Source: Clostridiales bacterium
Lineage (GTDB): Bacteria > Bacillota > Clostridia > Oscillospirales > CAG-272
Direction of reading: 5' to 3'
Assembly: GCA_018370615.1 (NCBI GenBank)
Contig: JAGZAC010000011.1
Location: 1 to 14,579, forward strand
Length of the DNA: 14,579 nucleotides
Made by a program: the position numbers and the translations under genes. The notes below the pieces were generated by a model. That model saw only the letters and a program-made list of their open reading frames with translations, searched no databases and was not told the origin of the DNA. Of the stretch, positions 1 to 6,655 are shown one piece after another; the stretch's first letter is position 1; every line of letters starts with the position of its first letter.

Positions 1-1
1 A

Positions 2-451
2 GATCAGCTTTGTCCTATGATTGCAGGAATTCTTGAAAAGGCCGACGAAATGACCGCGTTTTTGAATCCCACGGAAAATTCTTATGCGCGTTTTGGGAAA
101 AATAAAGCGCCCCGGTATATTTCATGGTCCAGCGAAAACCGCTCTCAGCTTGTGCGGATCCCAGCTGCCACTGGAGAATACCGACGCGCAGAGCTGCGCT
201 CTCCGGATCCTACAGCCAACCCCTATCTTGCCTTTGCTCTGATTATTTATGCCGGCTTGTACGGCATTGAAAACAAGTTGGAGCTGCCGATGGTGGCTGA
301 TTTTAATTTGTTTCAGGCAGATGCAGCGGCAACGGCAAATTTTAGACAATTGCCTGCAGATTTGCGCGCCGCATGCAAGGTTGCTGCGGACAGCGATTTT
401 ATTAGAGAACATCTGCCTGCCGCTGTTTTGGATATTTATTGCAGCAGGTAA
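2..451 (+). CDS. glnA: Glutamine synthetase type I, C-terminal part (5' end outside window)
   Basis: This is the last ~149 residues of a glutamine synthetase, which makes glutamine from glutamate, ammonia and ATP in the cytosol. The family is usually about 440 residues or longer, so roughly two thirds lie upstream of the window. The frame is open from base 2. The catalytic C-terminal domain is recognisable by the NPTENSYARF segment (the family's NPxxNSYxRL), the WSSENRSQLVRIP segment, and RAELRSPDPTANPYLAFA, which carries the conserved arginine/glutamate and the SPDPTANPYLA block of the active site. No adenylylation-site tyrosine motif is seen in this portion. It ends with TAA. The next gene, an ANTAR regulator, starts 33 nt later with no terminator between them, so the two are probably cotranscribed. 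The family call is secure; upstream control cannot be seen here. Confidence 0.95.
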   Translation, partial: DQLCPMIAGILEKADEMTAFLNPTENSYARFGKNKAPRYISWSSENRSQLVRIPAATGEYRRAELRSPDPTANPYLAFALIIYAGLYGIENKLELPMVADFNLFQADAAATANFRQLPADLRAACKVAADSDFIREHLPAAVLDIYCSR

Positions 452-483
452 AGCCGACTTTATAGTGAAAAGGGGGGAGCAAT

Positions 484-1068
484 ATGCGGTTGGAGGAACG
501 AGTATACAGCGTTCTTGTCGCTTCAGCGGCAGAGAACTTCAATGCATCTCTATCCAGTATGCTCCCGGAATCCGTTTTTTCCCCCACTTCCTTTGCCGGC
601 AGTATTAGTATGGCAAAACGGGTGGTAGCCGACCGAAATTTTGATTTTGTTTTAATCAATTCCCCCCTTCCCGATGACCTTGGCGTGCGGTTTGCAGTAG
701 ACTTGTGTACTGCGAGAGGAACTGTTGTGCTGCTGCTTGTGCGTTCCGACGTGCACGATGAAATCCATAGTGAGGTGGCACGGCACGGCGTTTTTACGTT
801 GCCCAAGCCCGTCTCTAAACAGGCAATGCAGCTGGCGCTTTCCTGGATGGCCAGTGCAAGGGAACGCCTGCGGAAATTTGAGAGGAAAACATTGTCCATT
901 GAAGAGAAGATGGAAGAAATACGGCTGGTGAATCGTGCAAAGTGGCTGCTGATCAGCGAATTGAAGATGGATGAGTCCCAGGCCCATCGGTATATTGAAA
1001 AGCAGGCGATGGATCGCTGCATTTCTAAAAGGAGTGTGGCGGAAGGGATTATCAAGACGTATTCCTGA
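484..1068 (+). CDS. ANTAR-domain antiterminator with degenerate receiver domain
   Basis: A 194-residue two-domain protein. Residues 1-120 have the layout of a response-regulator receiver, but the phospho-acceptor position is asparagine (N59, in VLINSP) and the usual acidic pair near the N-terminus is absent (VLVASAAE). A lysine in LPKP (K108) matches the conserved receiver lysine. Residues about 125-145 look like a connecting helix. Residues about 140-194 form an ANTAR domain (RAKWLLI, DESQAHRYIEKQAMD, SKRSVAEGII). ANTAR proteins of the AmiR/NasT/EutV type bind paired hexaloop RNA hairpins and prevent transcription termination, often for nitrogen genes. The start is supported by a GGGGGAG ribosome site 4-5 nt before ATG. 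Linkage to glnA suggests control of nitrogen assimilation (inference). With no phospho-acceptor it is probably controlled by something other than phosphorylation, such as a partner protein, ligand or expression level. Confidence 0.9.
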   Translation: MRLEERVYSVLVASAAENFNASLSSMLPESVFSPTSFAGSISMAKRVVADRNFDFVLINSPLPDDLGVRFAVDLCTARGTVVLLLVRSDVHDEIHSEVARHGVFTLPKPVSKQAMQLALSWMASARERLRKFERKTLSIEEKMEEIRLVNRAKWLLISELKMDESQAHRYIEKQAMDRCISKRSVAEGIIKTYS

Positions 1069-1113
1069 TGTTAAACGGTCTTGTTGTTTGGTGCTATATA
1101 TGGAATGATATGT

Positions 1114-1144
1114 AAAAAGCAGGGCAGAATCGCTCTGCTTTTTT
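1114..1144 (+). terminator. Rho-independent terminator after the ANTAR gene
   Basis: AAAAAGCAG (1114-1122) pairs with CTGCTTTTT (1135-1143). The stem extends inward by G-U, G-C and C-G pairs to a 6-nt AGAATC loop, and a run of six T follows. It lies 45 nt after the ANTAR stop codon. The A-rich left arm means it could also work on the minus strand. Confidence 0.85.
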
Positions 1145-1148
1145 GAGA

Positions 1149-1197
1149 CAACCCCTCAGTCAACTTCGTTGACAGCTCCCCTTGCACAGGGGAGCCT
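1149..1197 (-). repeat. Palindromic repeat element E1 (two-hairpin unit)
   Basis: The unit starts CAACCCCTCAGT and ends GGGGAGCCT. It folds as two adjacent hairpins: GTCAAC-TTC-GTTGAC (1159-1173) and GCTCCCCT-TGCAC-AGGGGAGC (1175-1195). It is in the opposite orientation to E2 and E4 and corresponds to their reverse complement with changed stem bases. It has no coding potential of its own. Strand is assigned by taking the E2/E4 orientation as plus. Confidence 0.75.
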
Positions 1198-1224
1198 TAT
1201 TTAAAATACACAATTTGAGTAAAA

Positions 1225-1277
1225 GCCTCCCCTGTGTAAGGGGAGGTGCCACAGCTGTGCTGTGGCGGAGGGGTTGT
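1225..1277 (+). repeat. Palindromic repeat element E2
   Basis: It starts GCCTCCCC and ends GGAGGGGTTGT. Two hairpins: CCTCCCCT-GTGTA-AGGGGAGG (1226-1246) and GCCACAG-CTGTG-CTGTGGC (1248-1266). It has the same architecture as E1 and E4, but the arms of the second hairpin carry a different sequence while remaining fully paired. It is the left half of the first copy of the 140-bp composite. Confidence 0.75.
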
Positions 1278-1282
1278 GTAAA

Positions 1283-1352
1283 ACAATCCCCCAGTTTTTG
1301 CATACGCAAGCATGCCCCCGGAGCTGCTGTGCAGCTCCCCACAAGGGGGCCT
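1283..1352 (-). repeat. Palindromic repeat element E3 (variant with nested hairpin)
   Basis: It begins ACAATCCCCCAGT, mirroring the GGGGTTGT end of E2, and ends GGGGGCCT followed by T5. The core hairpin is GGAGCTGC-TGT-GCAGCTCC (1320-1338), inside an outer GCCCCC/GGGGGC stem (1314-1319 with 1345-1350). A smaller TTGC-ATAC-GCAA pairing precedes it. The T-run after the outer stem means it could terminate plus-strand transcription. It is the right half of the first 140-bp composite. Confidence 0.75.
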
Positions 1353-1365
1353 TTTTCATTCTTAA

Positions 1366-1417
1366 GCCTCCCCTTCCTTGGAAGGGGAGGTGTCAGCGTA
1401 GCTGACGGAGGGGTTGT
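1366..1417 (+). repeat. Palindromic repeat element E4
   Basis: It starts GCCTCCCC and ends GGAGGGGTTGT. Hairpins: CCTCCCCTTCC paired with GGAAGGGGAGG (1367-1390), and GTCAGC-GTA-GCTGAC (1392-1406). Compared with E1 (GTCAAC/GTTGAC), one A-T pair is replaced by a G-C pair with both arms changed. It is the left half of the second 140-bp composite. Confidence 0.75.
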
Positions 1418-1422
1418 ACAAC

Positions 1423-1492
1423 ACAATCCCCTAGTTTTTGCATACGCAAGCATGCCCCTGGAGCTGCTGTGCAGCTCCCCACAAGGGGGCCT
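1423..1492 (-). repeat. Palindromic repeat element E5 (near-identical copy of E3)
   Basis: It is offset from E3 by exactly 140 bp and differs by only a few substitutions (for example CCCCCAG to CCCCTAG and GCCCCCGG to GCCCCTGG). The C-to-T changes leave the outer stem paired through G-U. It ends GGGGGCCTTTT like E3. Confidence 0.75.
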
Positions 1493-1503
1493 TTTCTTGG
1501 GAT

Positions 1504-1545
1504 GGCATGCCCTCGGAGCTGATGCGCATCTCCTCACATGGGGCC
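1504..1545 (-). repeat. Degenerate partial palindromic element E6
   Basis: A diverged, 5'-truncated relative of E3/E5. It keeps GCATGCCC near its start, GGAGCTGATG...CATCTCC in the core and GGGGCC at the end. The core hairpin is now GATG-CG-CATC. It lies only 5 nt beyond the stop codon of the minus-strand S1 gene, so it may supply that gene's 3' hairpin. Confidence 0.5.
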
Positions 1546-1550
1546 ATATT

Positions 1551-2498
1551 TTAATCAAAATATGTTTCAATTACCTTGCTGCATTCCTTCGGCGAATATC
1601 TCCAATAGGACATATGCTGTATTTGTGTAGTATCTACATAGTACTGGAGGGGCATTTTTTTCGTCGCCATATGGCTGTCGATAAGAACTAGCTTGATTTT
1701 CATCCGTTCCGGGATGATATTTTTTATGTAAACGGAGCAGGCGTCCCCCGGGGATACGTTTTCCCGGAGCTCTGCCAGTCCTGCAAGGTTCGGTGTAAGT
1801 TCCACGAAAATTCCGTAGTCTTCAATACTACGTACAATGCCGGAAACGGTGCTGCAGGGGGAAAACGCTGCGGCATTTTCTTCCCATGTGCCCAGCAGCT
1901 CTCGTAGGGTCATGTAAATTCTTCCGGTATCCCGGTCAATGCTTTTTACCACGGACATAATTTTCTGCCCGGCATACAGCCGGTCGGAGGGGTGAAAAAT
2001 CCGGGAGACGGAGATACAGTCTACGCAGATTAAAGAGACAATTCCGCAGCCGATGTCCACAAAGGCACCAAAGGGATCCAGATGCGTAACTGCAGCGGGG
2101 ATAATGTCGCCGGGAGTCAGCTTTTTGATAAACTGCTCTGTACATTCCTCCTGGGCAGCCCTCCGGGACAGGATGGCAGTGGGTTTCCCCCGAGTATCCT
2201 GGATTTTCATCACCTTAAAGCATACGGGTTTTCCCACCCGTGTGATGACAGCGATGTCCTTGCCGCCTCCAGGAGAGTACAGTGCCTCTTCCTTTGGGAT
2301 GATTCCTCTGGCAAATCCCAGGTCCACGTGCAGGCTCATATCTGTGCAGTCACAGACGGTGGCCACTGCCTCCAGAATGCGGCCCTGCCGCATGGCCCGT
2401 TCCAGCATCCGCAGGGAAGAGGTGTATAGAATATTTGCGTCCGTGTCAATCAGTGAGCCCTCAGGGAGATACATATTTTCGTGTTTTTGCCGTTCCAT
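1551..2498 (-). CDS. Protein with three S1 RNA-binding repeats (ribosomal protein S1-like)
   Basis: A 315-residue protein. Three S1/OB-fold repeats can be seen: a divergent one at about 38-112, a clear one at about 129-199 (GDIIPAAVTHLDPFGAFVDIG ... GRIYMTLREL), and a third at about 214-273 (VSGIVRSIEDYGIFVEL). The tail has a conserved-looking aromatic segment (SYWRYSPKECSKVIETYFD). S1 repeats bind single-stranded RNA, so a role in translation or RNA handling is likely, but the exact job is not established for this short family. The ATG at 2498 is chosen because AAAGGAA lies at 2505-2511 with normal spacing. An ATG 14 codons upstream (2540) has no ribosome site. It is transcribed divergently from the YitT gene and ends beside the repeat cluster. 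Confidence 0.85.
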   Translation of the reverse strand: MERQKHENMYLPEGSLIDTDANILYTSSLRMLERAMRQGRILEAVATVCDCTDMSLHVDLGFARGIIPKEEALYSPGGGKDIAVITRVGKPVCFKVMKIQDTRGKPTAILSRRAAQEECTEQFIKKLTPGDIIPAAVTHLDPFGAFVDIGCGIVSLICVDCISVSRIFHPSDRLYAGQKIMSVVKSIDRDTGRIYMTLRELLGTWEENAAAFSPCSTVSGIVRSIEDYGIFVELTPNLAGLAELRENVSPGDACSVYIKNIIPERMKIKLVLIDSHMATKKMPLQYYVDTTQIQHMSYWRYSPKECSKVIETYFD

Positions 2499-2610
2499 AT
2501 TGTTTTCCTTTCCGTTTTCAATATCGCTTGTACGATACATTTTATGAAGGTGTTTTGGGAATTATAACCGTATGCAGAATAAAGAGTTTTGCGAAGGAGA
2601 GCAACGTCAA
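2499..2610. promoter_or_regulatory. Divergent intergenic region between S1 and YitT genes
   Basis: This 112-bp gap must hold promoters for both directions. On the minus strand a TATAAT (2563-2568) is the best -10 for the S1 gene, but no good -35 sits at 16-18 bp. The overlapping plus-strand TATAAC is a possible -10 for YitT, also with a weak -35. A short inverted repeat TATCG-CTTGTA-CGATA lies at 2522-2537 in the S1 leader. Promoter assignment is tentative. Confidence 0.4.
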
Positions 2611-3480
2611 ATGAAGCTGCAAAAGGAAGCATCTTTCCCGCGGTTGCGGGAATTTGCTATGGAAACGGCTATTCTTCTGGCCGGTAGTGCCATGTTTGGG
2701 ATTGCGGTAAATTTATTTATTGAACCAGGCCAGATTACCATGAGCGGGTTCACTGGAATTTCCACTACCATCAATCACTTCTTTGGTACACCCATTGGTA
2801 CCATGATGATTCTTTTGAATCTGCCGCTGCTGTTTTTGGAGTGGCGGCGGGCTGGCGGCGCCGGGGTACTCCGGACGGGGATCGGAATTTTGTTTACCTC
2901 TCTGGCCATTGACGGACTTTCTTTTATTCGTTCCGGGTTTACGGACCCTCTTTTGTGTGCCGTTTTCGGCGGACTGATTATGGGGGCTGGAGGCGGACTT
3001 TTGCTGACGCGCGGATATACTACCGGCGGGTCTGATCTGTGCGCTTTTTTGATCACTCGCAAGTTTCGCCGACTGACCACCGGTCGTGTCATTCTATTTA
3101 TTGATATGGTGATTGTGGTAGGTTCTTCTGCCCTGATGCAGCGATGGACGGGGCTGCTCTATTCCTTTGTAGCGGTGTGGTGTTATACCACCGCTTTTGA
3201 CCGAGTATTGGAGGGCTTTGGAGGAACAAAGCTGGTGATGATCATCTCGGACAAGTACGAGGAGATTGCCCGGCAGGTCTCGGAGCAGATGCACCGGGGC
3301 GTAACACTGCTGTATGGGGCGGGATGGTATACGAAGACCCAGCGGAACATACTGCTGTGTGTCATCAAGCGCAGCGAGCAGTATGCGCTGACAAACCTGG
3401 CGCGCCGGGTGGACCCGGGAGCATTTGTGATTCTTTCCAACGCATCGGAGGTATTGGGAGAGGGGTTTGCGGAGGACTGA
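2611..3480 (+). CDS. YitT family membrane protein (YitT + DUF2179 domains)
   Basis: A 289-residue integral membrane protein. Residues about 15-200 contain five or six hydrophobic segments (for example AILLAGSAMFGIAVNLFI, IGTMMILLNLPLLFL, LLCAVFGGLIMGAGGGLLL, VILFIDMVIVVGSSAL) with family motifs such as EPGQITMSGFTGIS and RGYTTGGSD. Residues about 205-283 are a soluble DUF2179 domain (TKLVMIISDKYEEIA, RGVTLLYGAGWYT, DPGAFVILSNASEVLGEGF). The architecture is typical of the YitT/YvjA group of Firmicutes membrane proteins, whose transport substrate is not known with certainty. The start at 2611 is chosen because AAGGAGA lies 10 nt upstream (2594-2600). An in-frame ATG at 2572 has no ribosome site. 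No terminator is visible after the stop; the next gene has its own promoter. Confidence 0.9.
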   Translation: MKLQKEASFPRLREFAMETAILLAGSAMFGIAVNLFIEPGQITMSGFTGISTTINHFFGTPIGTMMILLNLPLLFLEWRRAGGAGVLRTGIGILFTSLAIDGLSFIRSGFTDPLLCAVFGGLIMGAGGGLLLTRGYTTGGSDLCAFLITRKFRRLTTGRVILFIDMVIVVGSSALMQRWTGLLYSFVAVWCYTTAFDRVLEGFGGTKLVMIISDKYEEIARQVSEQMHRGVTLLYGAGWYTKTQRNILLCVIKRSEQYALTNLARRVDPGAFVILSNASEVLGEGFAED

Positions 3481-3501
3481 CGGGAAAATGTACGCATGTT
3501 A

Positions 3502-3530
3502 TTGAAAACGGGGCAGGAATGCTGTATAAT
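3502..3530 (+). promoter_or_regulatory. Near-consensus sigma-A promoter for the aminotransferase cluster
   Basis: TTGAAA (3502-3507) and TATAAT (3525-3530) are separated by exactly 17 bp. The predicted start of transcription is near 3537, giving a leader of about 34 nt before the ATG at 3571. It lies in the 90-bp gap after yitT and probably serves the aminotransferase and possibly the downstream ppa-obg-methyltransferase genes. Confidence 0.85.
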
Positions 3531-3570
3531 ATATGTAATCTTTGATATAGACCGAAAGGATAGATATACA

Positions 3571-4767
3571 ATGGAATATTACTTCTCAGACAAACTTGGA
3601 AAACTGAAGCCTTCTGCAATTCGTGAGATTTTCAAAAGTCTGTCGGATCCCAGTATTATCAGCTTTGCTGCGGGGAATCCCTCTCCTCTTTCTTTTCCTG
3701 TTTCTGATATGGCGGAGATCTCTGCGGATATATTTGCGAACGCTCCCGTGGAGGCGCTCCAGTACAGCGTGACGGAGGGATATCCGCCTCTGCGCAGAGC
3801 AGTGGAAGCCCGTATGCGGGAGAAGTTCTCCATCGGCAGACAAGGCGATATGACCATTATCACCTCCGGCGGACAGCAGGGCATCGAGCTGGCTTGCAAG
3901 GCGCTTTGCAACGAGGGAGATGTGGTGATTTGCGAGGATCCCTCCTTTATCGGCGCACTGAACGCGTTCCGTTCCTGCGGAGCAAAAACAGTGGGGCTGC
4001 CCATCAAAGGAGATGGAATTGAGCCGGAAGAGCTGGACGCGCTGCTGGAGCGCACGCCGAATGTAAAATTGGTGTATTTGATTCCCACTTTTCAAAATCC
4101 CGGTGGAACTACCATGGGATTGGAAAAAAGAAAAGCAGTGTATGAAATTTGCCGCCGGCGGGGAATTATGATTTTGGAGGACAACCCTTATGGAGAGCTC
4201 CGCTTTGACGGGGAGGACCTGCCGACCCTGAAAAGCATGGATACAGAGGGCATCGTTCTGTATTGCTCCTCCTTTTCCAAGATTCTCTCTGCAGGAATCC
4301 GGCTGGGATACCTTTGCGGACCGGAGCCTGTGGTACAGAAAATGGTCGTTGCAAAACAGAGCGAGGATGTACATACCAACATATTCTTCCAGATGCTCAC
4401 CTATCGGTATATGACAGAGCGGGATTTGGATGCGCACATCGCTGGTATTCGAAAGCTGTACCGGGAGAAATGCGCGCTGATGCTGGATACGTTGGACCGG
4501 AATATGCCAAAGTCCGTAACCTACAGCCGGCCCCAAGGCGGTTTATTTATCTGGATGACGCTGCCCGATTCCATTGACATGATGACCTATGTACGTGCCG
4601 CGCTGGAACAGGGGGTAGCGGTGGTTCCCGGAAACACTTTCCTGTGTGATACGGAAGGGTCTATCAATGCGGTGCGTCTCAACTACTCCACCCCGTCGGA
4701 TGAAGAAATCGTGCGGGGATGCGAAATTCTGGCGAAGGTTGCCCGAGAGCTGCTACACAAAAAATAA
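3571..4767 (+). CDS. PLP-dependent class I/II aminotransferase
   Basis: A 398-residue fold-type I aminotransferase, full length for the family. It resembles the 2-aminoadipate/aromatic and MocR-like branch without a DNA-binding domain. Key features in order: SFAAGNPSP substrate loop (31-39), YSVTEG and TSGGQQG cofactor-binding segment (98-104), QNPGG (175-179, N176), EDNPYG (203-208, D204 to the PLP ring nitrogen), catalytic lysine K237 in SSFSK, and arginine R369 in AVRLNYS for the substrate carboxylate. It should move an amino group between an amino acid and a 2-oxo acid; the true substrate cannot be told from sequence alone. The start at 3571 has AAAGGA 10 nt upstream. An in-frame ATG at 3496 lies upstream of the promoter and is rejected. 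The pyrophosphatase gene follows after 27 nt. Confidence 0.9.
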   Translation: MEYYFSDKLGKLKPSAIREIFKSLSDPSIISFAAGNPSPLSFPVSDMAEISADIFANAPVEALQYSVTEGYPPLRRAVEARMREKFSIGRQGDMTIITSGGQQGIELACKALCNEGDVVICEDPSFIGALNAFRSCGAKTVGLPIKGDGIEPEELDALLERTPNVKLVYLIPTFQNPGGTTMGLEKRKAVYEICRRRGIMILEDNPYGELRFDGEDLPTLKSMDTEGIVLYCSSFSKILSAGIRLGYLCGPEPVVQKMVVAKQSEDVHTNIFFQMLTYRYMTERDLDAHIAGIRKLYREKCALMLDTLDRNMPKSVTYSRPQGGLFIWMTLPDSIDMMTYVRAALEQGVAVVPGNTFLCDTEGSINAVRLNYSTPSDEEIVRGCEILAKVARELLHKK

Positions 4768-4794
4768 AAAAGCTTCCAAAGGAGCAAAAGAATT

Positions 4795-5337
4795 ATGAAT
4801 ATATGGCATGATATTGATCCGGCTATGATTACGCCGGACAGCTTTTCAGCAGTAGTCGAGATTTCCAAGGGTTCCAAAAACAAGTACGAGCTGGACAAGC
4901 ACACCGGGCTGCTGCGCCTGGACCGGATTTTGTACACAGCGACCCATTACCCGGCGAACTACGGTTTCATTCCCCTGACCTACGCGGACGATTTTGACCC
5001 GCTGGATACCATGGTGCTGTGCTCTGAGGCTATTCGGCCATTGACACTTGTGCAGGTGTACCCCATCGGAGTGATCCGTATGACAGACGGCGGGTATCCG
5101 GATGAGAAGATTCTTTCCGTTCCTTTTGCAGATCCTATATATAACGGATATAAGTCGGTATATGAGCTGCCCAAGCACGTTTTTGACGAAATTTGTCATT
5201 TCTTTACCGTATATAAACAATTGGAGCAGAAAGAAACGGTAGTGGACGAGCTTTTGGACGCGGAGGATGCGAAGCAAATCATTAAACATGCCATGGAAAA
5301 CTATCAAAAGCTGCGCCGGCAGGAAAATCCCGGCTGA
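4795..5337 (+). CDS. ppa: Family I inorganic pyrophosphatase
   Basis: This 180-residue soluble enzyme hydrolyses pyrophosphate to two phosphates and so pulls biosynthetic reactions forward. The catalytic set of soluble family I enzymes is present: E22, K30 and E32 (NKYELD), R44, Y56 (HYPANYGFIP), the signature DDFDPLD with D66, D68 and D71, D98, D103 and K105 (TDGGYPDEK), and Y140-K141 (FFTVYKQLE). Length matches the bacterial form. The ribosome site AAAGGAG (4778-4784) is 10 nt before ATG. Part of it lies in a possible small stem GCTTCC-AAA-GGAGC, which is probably too weak to matter. obg starts 14 nt after its stop, so cotranscription is likely. Confidence 0.95.
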   Translation: MNIWHDIDPAMITPDSFSAVVEISKGSKNKYELDKHTGLLRLDRILYTATHYPANYGFIPLTYADDFDPLDTMVLCSEAIRPLTLVQVYPIGVIRMTDGGYPDEKILSVPFADPIYNGYKSVYELPKHVFDEICHFFTVYKQLEQKETVVDELLDAEDAKQIIKHAMENYQKLRRQENPG

Positions 5338-5351
5338 AGTGTGAGAGATAC

Positions 5352-6641
5352 ATGTTTATCGATAAAATAGAGATATATGTAAAAGCCGGAAACGGTGGAA
5401 ATGGCGTTGTATCCTTCCGCCGGGAAAAATACGTGGCCAACGGGGGGCCTGACGGCGGCGACGGGGGCAACGGCGGAAATATTGTTTTCCAGGTCGACGA
5501 GGGGGCGAATACGCTCCTTGCCTTCCGATATAAGAGAAAGTTTGTGGCGGAGCACGGTGGAAACGGCGAAGGTGGAAAGCGTCACGGAAAAAGTGGGGCC
5601 GATACGGTGATTTTAGTACCTCGAGGGACCATTATACGAGATGCTGAAAGCGGCAGAATCCTTCACGATATGTCAGACGGCACTCCCTATGTGGCTTGCC
5701 GAGGTGGACGCGGCGGCTGGGGGAACAAGCATTTTGCCACTGCTACCCGTCAGGTGCCTCGCTTTGCCAAGGACGGACTGGCCGGGGAAGAGAAGACCTT
5801 GCTGCTGGAACTGAAAATGATTGCAGACGTGGGCCTTGTGGGCCTGCCGTCAGCGGGAAAAAGCTCGCTGCTGGCAGCAGTTTCCGCTGCCAGGCCGAAG
5901 ATTGCCGAGTATTATTTCACTACACTGGAGCCCAGTCTTGGGGTGGTAGACCTGGGAGATGAACGGGGCTTCGTGATGGCGGACATTCCGGGACTGATCG
6001 AAGGTGCGGCGCAGGGCGCAGGCCTGGGGCACGATTTTCTTCGTCATATCGAACGCTGCCGTCTGCTGCTTCAGGTAGTGGATGTTTCCGGAATGGAGGG
6101 CAGGCTGCCTGCCGATGATTTTAACACTATTTCCGGAGAACTGGAAGAGTTTTCTGAGGAACTTGCAAGTCGTCCGCGCATCGTGGCGGCAAATAAGTGT
6201 GATTTGCTTCCCGATGGGGCGGACACGCCTGAAATTGCCGCACTGCGGACGCTGACGGAGGCGATGGGATATCCGTTGGTGTTTATTTCCACGGCTACAG
6301 GAGAGGGAATTCGACAGCTGCTACTGCTGATCGAACAGACCTTGTCTACGCTGCCGCCTGTTCGGGTGTATGAACCGGATGCTGTGCCGGAGAACGTGGA
6401 GGAGACTGGTGCAGATCCTCAGGATACGATTATCCGCCGGGAGGAGGACGGAACCTTTGTTTGCGAAGGTAAATGGTTGGAGCGTTTGTGCGGCCGGGTA
6501 TACTTTGACGACCGGGAATCCCTTATGTATTTCCAGCGCTCTCTGAACAATGCCGGAATTATCGACCGCTTGCGGGAAGCAGGATGCGAAGAAGGAGATA
6601 CGGTGCGTATATTTGATATTGAATTTGACTTTATGGACTAG
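5352..6641 (+). CDS. obg: Obg/CgtA GTPase, ribosome assembly
   Basis: A 429-residue Obg GTPase, which binds the large ribosomal subunit precursor and links its maturation to GTP/ppGpp levels. Domains: a glycine-rich Obg fold at about 1-158 (VKAGNGGNGVVSFRREK, GGPDGGDGGNGGNI, RGGRGGWGN), a GTPase domain at about 159-335 with P-loop GLPSAGKSS (164-172), switch segment YFTTLEPSLG, DIPG (211-214), NKCD (281-284) and the G5-like ISTATGEG, and a C-terminal OCT domain at about 360-428 (FVCEGKWLERLCGRVYFDDRES in family position). The complete three-domain layout matches Firmicutes Obg. The ribosome site is weak (GTGAGAG 5-6 nt before ATG). With ppa ending 14 nt upstream, translational coupling is plausible. 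The methyltransferase follows after 14 nt. Confidence 0.97.
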   Translation: MFIDKIEIYVKAGNGGNGVVSFRREKYVANGGPDGGDGGNGGNIVFQVDEGANTLLAFRYKRKFVAEHGGNGEGGKRHGKSGADTVILVPRGTIIRDAESGRILHDMSDGTPYVACRGGRGGWGNKHFATATRQVPRFAKDGLAGEEKTLLLELKMIADVGLVGLPSAGKSSLLAAVSAARPKIAEYYFTTLEPSLGVVDLGDERGFVMADIPGLIEGAAQGAGLGHDFLRHIERCRLLLQVVDVSGMEGRLPADDFNTISGELEEFSEELASRPRIVAANKCDLLPDGADTPEIAALRTLTEAMGYPLVFISTATGEGIRQLLLLIEQTLSTLPPVRVYEPDAVPENVEETGADPQDTIIRREEDGTFVCEGKWLERLCGRVYFDDRESLMYFQRSLNNAGIIDRLREAGCEEGDTVRIFDIEFDFMD

Positions 6642-6655
6642 GGAGGGCTGCTGAG

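Noticed and set aside
1149..1545. CRISPR array
   Set aside because: The units are few, vary in length and orientation, and are palindromic themselves, with no unique spacers of constant size and no cas genes.
1160..1570. A 136-codon open frame on the minus strand, and a plus-strand frame at 1182-1691, across the repeat cluster
   Set aside because: Both run through the hairpin elements, so their peptides contain repeated blocks copied from the DNA repeats. Neither has a ribosome site, and both run into the S1 gene.
3586..4536. Long 316-codon minus-strand frame opposite the aminotransferase
   Set aside because: It is antisense to a gene with a full set of catalytic residues; its translation shows no domain and no plausible start.
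4771..4784. Hairpin GCTTCC-AAA-GGAGC covering the ppa ribosome site as a translation switch
   Set aside because: The stem is very short with a bulge and a 3-nt loop, so it is unlikely to be stable.
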